From Allocoleopsis franciscana PCC 7113 (GTDB taxonomy: Bacteria; Cyanobacteriota; Cyanobacteriia; Cyanobacteriales; Coleofasciculaceae): a DNA stretch of 64,000 nt. The position numbers and the translations under genes are program-made. Positions 55,163 through 64,000 of the stretch are shown here, in pieces (within the stretch, counting starts at the first letter, position 1; each line of letters opens with the position of its first letter). The notes under the pieces are model-generated. The model was not told the origin of the DNA. It saw nothing but the letters and a program-made list of their open reading frames with translations, and searched no databases. The stretch lies in assembly GCF_000317515.1 (NCBI RefSeq), contig NC_019738.1, positions 5,978,001-6,042,000 of the forward strand. The letters are read 5' to 3'.

Positions 55163-57760
55163 ATGGCACTCAGCCGTTTGCCTGAGCCGTTTCTTGTTTG
55201 TGAGCAAATTCTTGACTGCATTGGAGCGATCGCACTTGGCATTACTCAAGCCCAATCCTTAAACACGATTCTGAACACAGCCGTTGAGGAAGTACGGAAA
55301 ATCCTTCAGACGGATCGAGTCCTGATTTATCGCTTCCAGTCTGACGGGAGTGGTGTTGTAGTGGTTGAGTCGGTTGATGTGAACTGGACATCCATACTGA
55401 ACCAAACCCTAGATGATTCTTGCTTTGCCAACCACTGGGCAGAGGCTTACAACTCCAGTCAATTCAGGGCTATTGAAGACATTTATACCTGTGAGATTCA
55501 GCCCTGTTACCTTGAATTTCTAGCTCAGTTGCAAGTCCGGGCAAACCTGATAGTTCCCATCCTGGCAAACCCTCCGATGCCACAATCTAACAGGCAAAAT
55601 CCCTTATGGGGATTGCTCATAGCTCATCATTGTTCCAGTGATCGGTCTTGGCAGCCATTAGAGGTAAAATTGCTGCAACAAGTAGCCATGCAAGTGGCGA
55701 TTGGCTTTGCCACCACCCAAAGGGCGATCGCCATTGGGCAAACTCAAGCAGTTGATTCGTGGCACACAGAAGCAATCCAACGGCAAGAGGTACAAGCTAA
55801 ACTGCAAGCCAGTCAGGAATTTTTGCACAGCATCTATGAGGGTGCAGCCAATTCAATTTTTGTGGTTGATGTACTGCCATCCGGTGAGTTCCGTTTTGCG
55901 GGATTAAATCCAGCCCATGAGCAATTAACTGGACTACGCCGCCAGGACATCGTAGGCAAATCACCGGAACAAGTCCTGCCTTCGACGGCGGCGGCGGCGG
56001 TTTCTGCCAACTATGCTCGCTGTGTTGAAGCGGGTACCACAATTTCTTACGAAGAGTGCCTGCCCTTCCAAGGCAAAGAGGCTTGGTGGCTCACTACCCT
56101 TACCCCACTAAGAGATGCACAGTCTAGGATATATCAGTTAACCGGCACCAGCATCAATATTACAGATCGTAAGCAGGCCGAAGAGAAACTCACCCGACAA
56201 AAGGAGTTTCTGCGTAATGTCATCGATACGAACCCAAACTTGATTTTTGTCAAAGATTGGGAAGGAAGGTTTACGCTGGTCAATCAAGCCCTAGCGAACA
56301 TGTATTGCACAACGGTTGAAGGCCTAACCGGAAAGACGGATACAGATTTTAATTCTAATCCCGCAGAAGTCGAGCATTATCTTCACGATGATCGGCAAGT
56401 CATGAATTCGTTGCAATCCAAGTTCATTCCTGAAGAAACCCTCACCTCTCGAACTGGAGAAGTTCATTATTTACAGACGCTCAAGAAGCCGCTGATATCA
56501 CCCGATGGTAAGGCGCGTTATGTGCTTGTCACGGCAACAGACATTACGGATCGCAAACGAGCTGAACAGGAACGCGATCGCGAAGTCGCCGCCAAGCATC
56601 GCCTGTTTGAACAAATTGAACAGCAAAACCAAACCTTGGAAGCCAAAGTGCGTGAGCGCACGGCACAACTAAGTATTGCCAATGAGCAGCTACAGCAGGA
56701 GGTAAGGGAGCGCAAGCGGATAGAAGAGGCTTTACGTGAAAGTGAACAACAGTTCCGTCAAATCTTCCAAGATGCTTCCATTGGCATGGCGCTCACCGAC
56801 TTTCACACTCATCAATTCATACAGGTGAACCCAGCCTGGTGTCGGTTACTGGGATATTCTGCATCAGAAATCGTATCTCTGACGTTTGACCAAATCACCC
56901 ATCCCGATGATTTGCCGCAAGATTTGTACTACTTAGAGCAACGTGATCAGGGTAAGCTCGACAGCTACCGCCTAGAAAAGCGCTATTTCAAGAAAAATGG
57001 TGAACTCATCTGGGCAAATCTTACGGTGACAGTTCTCAGAGAGCAAGAGGGTTTGCCCAAGTTTACCCTAGCCATGATTGAAGATATTACGGAGCGTAAG
57101 CAGGCAGAAGAGCTGATTCAAGCTTCCTTGCTCGAAAAAGAAACCCTGCTCAAAGAGATTCACCACCGCGTCAAAAATAACTTACAGATTATCTCCAGCC
57201 TACTCCGCTTGCAATCCAGGCAAATTAAAGACCAGTGGACTCTGGAATTGTTCAAAGAGAGCCAAAACCGAGTGCAGGCCATGGCGTTGATTCATGAGAA
57301 GCTTTATCAATCGTCTAACTTAGCTCAAATTGACTTTCAGGAATATATCACAACCCTCGTTGAGCATTTATGTCGTTCTTACGACATTCATCAACCCGCT
57401 ATCACGATTAAAATCAATGTGAAGCCAGTTCCACTCCCTATTGATACAGCGATACCCTGTGGTTTGATTATTAATGAACTGGTGAGTAACTCTCTCAAGT
57501 ACGCCTTTCCTGGGAATCAAGGGGGTGAAATTTGTGTTAACCTTCAGTTCAAAGCGTCGCCATTGAACGCGCCAGTACATAGAGAGCAGTTTATCCTAAC
57601 CATCAGTGATAATGGCAGGGGTTTGCCAGAAGACTTAGACTTTCGCAACACTCGCTCACTTGGGTTACAGTTGGTGTGTCGATTGGCTAAGCAGATAGGA
57701 GGTAGCCTAGAACTCAGCCGCAGCCAGGGAACTGAATTTAAGCTCATATTTGCCTTATGA
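55163..57760 (+). CDS. GAF-PAS-PAS-PAS sensor histidine kinase (HisKA_2)
   Basis: The 865-residue kinase starts with a GAF domain (about 20-180). It has the cyanobacteriochrome-like text DRVLIYRFQSDGSG, then QPCYLEFLAQLQVRANL (Cys115 followed by Tyr), then LLIAHHCSSDRSWQ. Three PAS domains follow (about 220-340, 350-470, 535-650), separated by a coiled coil (EQIEQQNQTLEAKVRERTAQL). The kinase core is HisKA_2: H668 in EIHHRVKNNLQIISSLL, then HATPase with NELVSNSLKYAFPG and DNGRGLP. Whether Cys115 binds a bilin is unknown. The REC-histidine kinase gene follows and is a likely partner. Confidence 0.93.
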   Translation: MALSRLPEPFLVCEQILDCIGAIALGITQAQSLNTILNTAVEEVRKILQTDRVLIYRFQSDGSGVVVVESVDVNWTSILNQTLDDSCFANHWAEAYNSSQFRAIEDIYTCEIQPCYLEFLAQLQVRANLIVPILANPPMPQSNRQNPLWGLLIAHHCSSDRSWQPLEVKLLQQVAMQVAIGFATTQRAIAIGQTQAVDSWHTEAIQRQEVQAKLQASQEFLHSIYEGAANSIFVVDVLPSGEFRFAGLNPAHEQLTGLRRQDIVGKSPEQVLPSTAAAAVSANYARCVEAGTTISYEECLPFQGKEAWWLTTLTPLRDAQSRIYQLTGTSINITDRKQAEEKLTRQKEFLRNVIDTNPNLIFVKDWEGRFTLVNQALANMYCTTVEGLTGKTDTDFNSNPAEVEHYLHDDRQVMNSLQSKFIPEETLTSRTGEVHYLQTLKKPLISPDGKARYVLVTATDITDRKRAEQERDREVAAKHRLFEQIEQQNQTLEAKVRERTAQLSIANEQLQQEVRERKRIEEALRESEQQFRQIFQDASIGMALTDFHTHQFIQVNPAWCRLLGYSASEIVSLTFDQITHPDDLPQDLYYLEQRDQGKLDSYRLEKRYFKKNGELIWANLTVTVLREQEGLPKFTLAMIEDITERKQAEELIQASLLEKETLLKEIHHRVKNNLQIISSLLRLQSRQIKDQWTLELFKESQNRVQAMALIHEKLYQSSNLAQIDFQEYITTLVEHLCRSYDIHQPAITIKINVKPVPLPIDTAIPCGLIINELVSNSLKYAFPGNQGGEICVNLQFKASPLNAPVHREQFILTISDNGRGLPEDLDFRNTRSLGLQLVCRLAKQIGGSLELSRSQGTEFKLIFAL

Positions 57761-58164
57761 ATGAGTTAGTAACATTCTCCCCCATGGCATAGCTTGAGAC
57801 TTTTCAGATCTGCTATCTCAGAAAAACAATATTAAGATATAATTAATGTCTTCGCCGCTTGGCTGTTTATGGCTGGGCCATCTTCCAACTCCTGCATTTA
57901 ACAATTAAGTGAAGAACAACCGTCTAACAGGAGTTTTCTAACAACTAGCTACCCAATCTCTGGCAGTAATGGGTAATTGATGAAAAGTGAGCAGGCGAGT
58001 TCGTTAATACCTTCAACATTGAGCATTCAACATTTAACGTTCAACGTTCAATGTTCAGCATTTACCTGAATAACTCCAAGCCTATGGCTAATAACTAATG
58101 ACCAATGACCAGCCAATCTTATTTGGCACACAAGAATAGAAACGGTAACTGCTTTTTATCATTT
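57761..58164. other. intergenic region with AACATT/TTCAAC repeats
   Basis: About 400 bp between two signalling genes. It contains CTTCAACATTGAGCATTCAAC-like and TTTAACGTTCAACGTTCAATG units (58010-58060) and AATGACC repeats just before the next gene (58090-58115). No ORF is supported. The next gene's frame extends to 58105, but the extra part covers repeat DNA. Confidence 0.6.
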
Positions 58165-59265
58165 ATGTCCAAAGCTAAAATCTTGGTAGTAGAAGACGAA
58201 GAAATTGTTGCCTTCGATATTGAGAGCACCCTCAAAGACTTGGATTACGAAGTTCCATCTGTGGTTGCCTCAAAAGAAGAAGCGATCACCTTCGCGGCTG
58301 CAATTCAGCCAGATTTAGTGCTGATGGATATCATGCTTCAAGGTAGTATGGATGGGATTGAAGCCGCTCAAGAAATTCGGAGCCGCTTCAATATTCCTGT
58401 GGTTTATCTGACAGCCTACGCCGATAGCCATACACTTCAACGAGCTAAGATAACCGAACCTTTTGGTTACGTACTCAAACCGTTTGAAGAAAAAGAATTA
58501 CAGACTACTATTGAAATTGCGCTGGGTCGTCATAAAGCGGAAGAAAGGATACGTCAGGCATTAGCGAAAGAACAAGAGATTAGCGAACTAAAATCCCAAT
58601 TTATCTCCATGGCTTCCCATGAATTTCGCACGCCTTTGGCAACTATCAACTCTTCAAACGACCTTTTACAGCGTTATTGTCGGGATTCGATGGATGCGAA
58701 AAAAAGCAAACATTTTTATCAAATTCAAACCTCAGTCGCTCAAATGATCCAATTACTGGATGATGTATTGCTTATTGGTAAAGCGAATGCCGGAAAACTG
58801 GAATTTAAGCCAGCTCCCCTAAATTTACTAGAGTTTTGTCGCCGATTAATTGAAGAGCTACAGCTTAATGCTGGCAGGCAGCATAAAATTTCCTTCACCA
58901 GTCATGGAGAATGTACCCATGTCTGTATGGATGAGAACCTGCTGCGGCGAATCTTAACGAATCTGATCTCGAATGCGATTAAGTACTCCCCTCAAGGAGG
59001 AAAAATTATTTTTGAACTTGCCTATAAAGATAAAATAGTGGTCTTTGATATTCACGATCAGGGTATTGGTATTCCTGTAGACAGTCAAAAAGAACTGTTT
59101 ACTCCGTTTTACCGAGCTGCCAACGCCAGTAAAATCAAAGGGACAGGGCTAGGACTCTCGATTGTCAAACGATGTGTAGACTTACATCACGGTCAGATTT
59201 GTGTAAAAAGTGAGGTAGGCTTGGGCACAACCTTTAGCGTTACGCTGCCACGAGTGAGTGGTTAG
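58165..59265 (+). CDS. response regulator fused to histidine kinase (REC-HisKA-HATPase)
   Basis: The product is 366 residues from ATG 58165 (MSKAKILVVEDEEIV). The receiver domain at 1-125 has acidic pocket EDEE, phosphoacceptor D55 in LVLMDIMLQG and Lys in YVLKPFEEKEL. A short linker is followed by HisKA with H152 (FISMASHEFRTPLATINS) and an HATPase domain (LTNLISNAIKYSP, DQGIGIP, GTGLGLSIVKRC). The order REC-HK is reverse to hybrid kinases and typical of phosphorelay receivers in cyanobacteria. The gene follows the GAF-PAS kinase and probably receives its signal. Confidence 0.94.
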   Translation: MSKAKILVVEDEEIVAFDIESTLKDLDYEVPSVVASKEEAITFAAAIQPDLVLMDIMLQGSMDGIEAAQEIRSRFNIPVVYLTAYADSHTLQRAKITEPFGYVLKPFEEKELQTTIEIALGRHKAEERIRQALAKEQEISELKSQFISMASHEFRTPLATINSSNDLLQRYCRDSMDAKKSKHFYQIQTSVAQMIQLLDDVLLIGKANAGKLEFKPAPLNLLEFCRRLIEELQLNAGRQHKISFTSHGECTHVCMDENLLRRILTNLISNAIKYSPQGGKIIFELAYKDKIVVFDIHDQGIGIPVDSQKELFTPFYRAANASKIKGTGLGLSIVKRCVDLHHGQICVKSEVGLGTTFSVTLPRVSG

Positions 59266-59318
59266 TTAGGTAATGGGTAATTGGTAATGGGTAATGGACT
59301 CATTGACCACCAGTTTTT

Positions 59319-59347
59319 GTAGGGGCACGATATGATCATGCCCTTAC
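59319..59347. repeat. GTAGGGGCA hairpin, short copy
   Basis: GTAGGGGCA and TGCCCTTAC form a 9-bp stem with one G-T pair or mismatch. It corresponds to the copy at 15414-15476. Confidence 0.6.
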
Positions 59348-59382
59348 CTGCTCTTTATCCCGCTCAAAATCCCTTTACTTAC

Positions 59383-59554
59383 ATCTTGCAGCAGTCGCAA
59401 TAACCCGCCAGGGAATTAATTCCCTGGCTAATAGATCAAGTCGTCTTCATACGACTGAGTCGGAATTTCAGTCCATTTTAATGGACTTGGGCTACTCGCT
59501 GTAGAAATTAATTTCTTGGCAGGTGTGTAGACCAAATTGAGAATGGTGCAAGAT
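59383..59554. repeat. 172-bp structured repeat, copy 2
   Basis: It is 172 bp, identical to 53449-53620 except at two positions, one of them in the loop of the GTCGT..ACGAC hairpin. It is closed by ATCTTGCA and TGCAAGAT. It sits just downstream of the SLH-protein stop. Confidence 0.85.
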
Positions 59555-59560
59555 CTGAGT

Positions 59561-60868
<1,308 letters not shown>

Positions 60869-61339
60869 CGTGTCTCTCTGTTGAAAAATCAAGATTATGC
60901 TTTTGTGTAATGGAGTAATTTCTCTGTTCAAACTATTTGATGAACCTCATCCTCAAAAGTTTCCACAGTTGCTAGATGTCATTGTTTTGATTTCTCTTTC
61001 TTAAGAACTGTTAAGGTTGAGAGATGAGTGTGAAACTTGCTATCACGATCTCCCGTCTCTGTAGCGATTAACCCTGTTGGCAGAATCAAATCGATAGTAA
61101 GAGGCAACATGGGAGCGTCGGAGTAAACATACCACATCCTGACCGTCTAACCTCCGGTCAAGCTGGGCTGTTGTTGTGACAATTTGAAAAATGTCCACTC
61201 CCCAGGGAAGGGCAAAGGTGGTTTTGGACGATATTGACCAAACTCCGGTGTGAGACTCTAACAACCAGCACAACTTGACATACTATCGCTATCACAGTTC
61301 GTCAGGATAATGCTATGTTTTCTATTGAGACTGACCCAA
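60869..61339. other. intergenic region
   Basis: About 470 bp between divergent genes. A minus-strand frame at 61043-61273 has poor composition and is rejected. TTCTTAAGAACTGTTAAGG near 61000 is a small palindromic patch. Nothing else is recognised. Confidence 0.4.
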
Positions 61340-62110
61340 ATGTACTACAACTTTATCGGTTTCAGTTTCGGACTTGGCGTTCTAGTTTTGTTGGCGTTTG
61401 GGGTGCTGCAATGGTTGCATGTACCAGCGGGTAGCTTTATCGATTGGGTGATTGCGATCGCAATTTTCGAGTGGCTGCTGGTGATTGTCACGGTGCCGTG
61501 GAATATACATTTTGATGCCAAAGCGGTGTTGGATGAGGCGGCGGCGTCTGCACAAAAAGAGATTAAGGTCGATCAGAAGCAGGTCGAGTATGCCAAGGTA
61601 GTCGCCAAGCGATCGCTTATTGTTGCTATTACCCTGCATTTACTTTCAGCCGCCGGACTTTATACCCTTGCCGCTACGGGTATTAGTGTAGTGGGTTATA
61701 TCAGTTCCGGTGCTGCGTTGCTCCTTACCATTCTGCGTCCAGCGATACGAACTTATGAATATCTCGCCACTCGCTTAGCGATGATTCGGCAGGAATTGAC
61801 GTATCCCAGAGAAGATATTTGGGAACTGCGAAACCGCTTTACTATTCTAGAAGAAACTGTTAAGCGCATCGAAGAGCAACTCGATCCAGAAGAACCTTAC
61901 TCTTGGGTAGCTACGAATCAACATTTTCAGGGAGAGACTCGCAAAGAGTTAGCTCAGCTAGCGACATCGATTGAACAGTTACGAGCCACCAACGAAGCTC
62001 AACACGAGCGTCTTTCGAGAGAAGCCCAAAATGCGATCGCGCAGCTAACCACAGATGGGCAATTTCTTGACCATGTTCGCGAAATTATCCGCTTTTTCAA
62101 GACGGCTTAG
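61340..62110 (+). CDS. membrane protein with C-terminal coiled coil
   Basis: The product is 256 residues from ATG 61340 (MYYNFIGFSFGLG); ATG 61310 is a possible start adding ten. Four predicted helices (IGFSFGLGVLVLLAFGVLQ, DWVIAIAIFEWLLVIVTV, LIVAITLHLLSAAGLYTL, VVGYISSGAALLLTILR) are followed by a charged helical tail (RFTILEETVKRIEEQLD and later SIEQLRATNEAQHERLSREA). The protein is conserved-looking but has no named family. A scaffold role at the membrane is only a guess. Confidence 0.8.
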   Translation: MYYNFIGFSFGLGVLVLLAFGVLQWLHVPAGSFIDWVIAIAIFEWLLVIVTVPWNIHFDAKAVLDEAAASAQKEIKVDQKQVEYAKVVAKRSLIVAITLHLLSAAGLYTLAATGISVVGYISSGAALLLTILRPAIRTYEYLATRLAMIRQELTYPREDIWELRNRFTILEETVKRIEEQLDPEEPYSWVATNQHFQGETRKELAQLATSIEQLRATNEAQHERLSREAQNAIAQLTTDGQFLDHVREIIRFFKTA

Positions 62111-62245
62111 ATTGTAGTTAGTAGTTATTCTTGAATTTTAGTAACAACTGTTGTTTGTAGCCACGCTTTAGCGCTAACGTGATCTACGAGTTAAAAGGGT
62201 GCTGAAAACTTTGATTCGCTAGTTTTCTACTATTCAGGGGAACAG

Positions 62246-64000
62246 ATGAAAAAGGTTAGCTTAGCACTTGCTGTCTTTGACTGGGTTGCTGCGATCGCTT
62301 CTGGCGCTGTGCTTTGCACAGTCGCACATCAGCCACTGTACGCACAAACCATTACTCCAGCTTCTGATGGCACGGGTACGGAAGTTATTCCTAATGGCAA
62401 TGGCTTTGACATCGACAAGGGTTCCCGTTCCTCAGATGGTGCCAATCTTTTCCATAGTTTCCAGCAATTTAGGTTAGATGCTGGGCAAGTGGCTAACTTT
62501 GTTTCGTCTCCTGAAATTCGCAATATCTTGGGGCGGGTTGTTGGGGGGAATCCTTCGATAATCGATGGTTTAATTCAGGTGACTGGAGGCAATTCTAATT
62601 TATTTTTAATGAACCCCGCAGGGATTGTTTTTGGAGCGAATGCCTCGCTGAATGTGCCTGCTGCGTTTACGGCGACAACGGCTACAAGGATTGGTATTGG
62701 TGAAAATAATTGGTTCAATACTTTTAGTAGTAATAACTATAATTTGTTAATTGGAACTCCCAGCCAGTTTGCATTTGATATCGCTCAACCTGGAGTAATT
62801 ACTAATGCAGGTTCTCTGGTAGTGCAAGAAGGGCAGAGTTTAACTTTAGTGGGCGGTAGTGTAACGAACACGGGTGAAATTATAGCACCCTTGGGCGATA
62901 TTACTATTGCTGCTGTGCCAGGTGAAAACTTGGTGAAAATTAGTCAAACTGGACATGTGTTGAGTTTGGAGATTTCACCCGACACCACCGCAGATGGACA
63001 GGTATTGCCGATTCAGCCACAAGATTTACCTGCAATGCTAACAGGGAATAGTGGTCATGTCCTTAACCAAGGGCAAGTATTAACGAATAGCAGTACAAAC
63101 AATGGCGGCGATATTAGTATTGCCGGTCGAGTGGTGGAGAATCGCGGTGAAATTGCTGCCAATGGTAGCCATGGTGGTAGTGTTCGGATCAACACCATAA
63201 ATTTACTCGATAGTGGTGCTATTCGTGCCAATGGAACGACGGGAAATGGTGGGGAAATTGGGGTTAATTACACGGGTACGGTAATTCAGACAGCAACAGC
63301 CCAGACTGAGGCGAAGGGTAATACTCAGGGAGGAGCGATTGTATTTAATGGCACAGTTAATTCAGTTCTAACGACTTCTGGAACCTTGGATGTGACAGGA
63401 GAAGTAGGGGGTTCTGTGCATTTATTTGGGCAAGATTTGCGGTTGTTTGCTACCAAGATAGATGCCACTGGAAACAGTGGCGGTGGAGAGATATTAATTG
63501 GCGGGGACTATCAGGGGCAAACGCAAGGAACAATTAATGCCCAAAATACATTTGTCAATCATGCCAGTATTTTCTCCGCAGATGCTTTAACGAATGGAAA
63601 TGCTGGGATGGTGGTTGTGTGGTCAGACCAAAAGACCAGTTTTTATGGCAATATCACAGCAAGAGGAGGCAGTCTGGCTGGGAATGGCGGCTTGATGGAA
63701 GTTTCTAGTAAGAATGAACTGGTGTTTGGTGGTATGGCGAATGCTAGTGCTGCCAACGGACAGGCAGGACAATTGCTGCTTGACCCTAAAAATATCACGA
63801 TTGATGACAGTGTGAGTAGCAGTTCTTTTCAACTGCTTGACCCGAATCCGTCTGCTGGCAATGGATTTGGTTCGAGAACTGCGGTGTTGAGTAATGGCAA
63901 CATTGTTGTGTCTTCGGTTGGTGATGACTTAATGGCTCAAAATGCGGGTGCGGTTTATTTGTTCAATCCCAACACGGGAGCACTGCTAGGGAGTATCAAT
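62246..64000 (+). CDS. two-partner secretion exoprotein (haemagglutinin-type), 3' part outside window
   Basis: ATG 62246 follows AGGGG at good spacing, and the frame stays open to the right edge for 585 codons. A signal peptide (VSLALAVFDWVAAIASGAVLC, ending near YAQ) is followed by the TPS/filamentous-haemagglutinin N-terminal domain: FHSFQQFRLDAGQVANF, IQVTGGNSNLFLMNPAGIVFG (the NPxG-type signature) and a beta-helix rich in NGG/GNGG turns. Near the edge GNGFGSRTAVLSNGNIVVSS resembles FG-GAP-like repeats. It should be exported by a TpsB outer-membrane partner that is not in the window. Binding partner is unknown. Repeat length and C-terminal domains cannot be judged. Confidence 0.93.
   Translation, partial: MKKVSLALAVFDWVAAIASGAVLCTVAHQPLYAQTITPASDGTGTEVIPNGNGFDIDKGSRSSDGANLFHSFQQFRLDAGQVANFVSSPEIRNILGRVVGGNPSIIDGLIQVTGGNSNLFLMNPAGIVFGANASLNVPAAFTATTATRIGIGENNWFNTFSSNNYNLLIGTPSQFAFDIAQPGVITNAGSLVVQEGQSLTLVGGSVTNTGEIIAPLGDITIAAVPGENLVKISQTGHVLSLEISPDTTADGQVLPIQPQDLPAMLTGNSGHVLNQGQVLTNSSTNNGGDISIAGRVVENRGEIAANGSHGGSVRINTINLLDSGAIRANGTTGNGGEIGVNYTGTVIQTATAQTEAKGNTQGGAIVFNGTVNSVLTTSGTLDVTGEVGGSVHLFGQDLRLFATKIDATGNSGGGEILIGGDYQGQTQGTINAQNTFVNHASIFSADALTNGNAGMVVVWSDQKTSFYGNITARGGSLAGNGGLMEVSSKNELVFGGMANASAANGQAGQLLLDPKNITIDDSVSSSSFQLLDPNPSAGNGFGSRTAVLSNGNIVVSSVGDDLMAQNAGAVYLFNPNTGALLGSIN

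Larger units (their letters stand above)
59266..59560. other. intergenic region with repeats
   Basis: The space holds TGGGTAA-type heptamer repeats (59274-59296), a GTAGGGGCA..TGCCCTTAC hairpin (59319-59347) and the second copy of the 172-bp element (59383-59554), which reaches to within six bases of the next gene's stop. Confidence 0.75.

Noticed and set aside
61043-61273. 76-codon minus-strand frame upstream of the membrane coiled-coil gene
   Set aside because: Irregular composition and no recognisable motif; probably a chance frame.

Overview
The window is a piece of cyanobacterial chromosome. The evidence is a phycocyanin chromophore lyase (CpcT) at the left edge, petN of the cytochrome b6f complex, many HIP1 palindromes (GCGATCGC), and housekeeping genes typical of the phylum: ppa, leuA, cysE, rpsD, moaA, cbiD, guaA, ttcA and hemF. 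Long intergenic spaces with short tandem repeats, a pentapeptide-repeat kinase, an SLH-domain outer-membrane protein, a haemagglutinin-type exoprotein and a NACHT gene point to a large-genome, probably filamentous species of the Oscillatoriales/Coleofasciculales type. The species cannot be named from this sequence. No tRNA, rRNA, CRISPR array or complete insertion sequence was recognised.

Layout. 1-3.1 kb: cpcT (cut by the edge), then a MerA-like flavoprotein with a TVP38/TMEM64 membrane protein, all on the minus strand. 3.9-18.8 kb, mostly plus strand: a DUF362 pair, ppa, a metal-site-degenerate MBL-fold protein, a sulfurtransferase, a NYN-domain protein, leuA, a large membrane protein with a methyltransferase, and a short RecQ. 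18.9-23.4 kb: a Ser/Thr kinase with pentapeptide repeats, petN with a 44-residue companion, an atypical SDR and a small heat-shock protein. 23.6-26.7 kb: a plasmid-type replication protein of the CyRepA1 kind. 27-30 kb: a small Cys-rich protein, cysE, rpsD and moaA.

30.2-34.8 kb is the most unusual block. It is five tightly packed minus-strand ORFs: NACHT ATPase, HEAT-repeat ORF, 84-residue protein, HNH nuclease and Uma2-type nuclease. The NACHT and HEAT ORFs read as one STAND/NLR-like protein split by a -1 frameshift at an A5 run. The block looks like a candidate immune or defence operon.

34.9-49.1 kb: an MFS transporter, cbiD, guaA, a pentapeptide-repeat protein, ttcA, a DUF2237 protein, an ArsC/Spx-like protein, hemF, an exported peroxiredoxin, a LysR regulator divergent from an EamA transporter, a lipoprotein methyltransferase and an APC permease. 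50.2-53.4 kb: a sugar ABC importer (binding protein and two permeases, no ATPase). 53.7-59.3 kb: an O-methyltransferase, a lipoprotein, and a GAF/PAS sensor kinase followed by a REC-histidine kinase. 59.6-64 kb: a DUF3747-SLH protein, a membrane coiled-coil protein and the start of a two-partner-secretion exoprotein that runs off the right edge.

Repeats are a second theme. A 172-175 bp element with closing terminal repeats and internal hairpins occurs three times between 53.4 and 59.6 kb, with compensatory changes that suggest a folded RNA. Short tandem repeats have entered three genes in frame (NACHT, the replication gene and cbiD).
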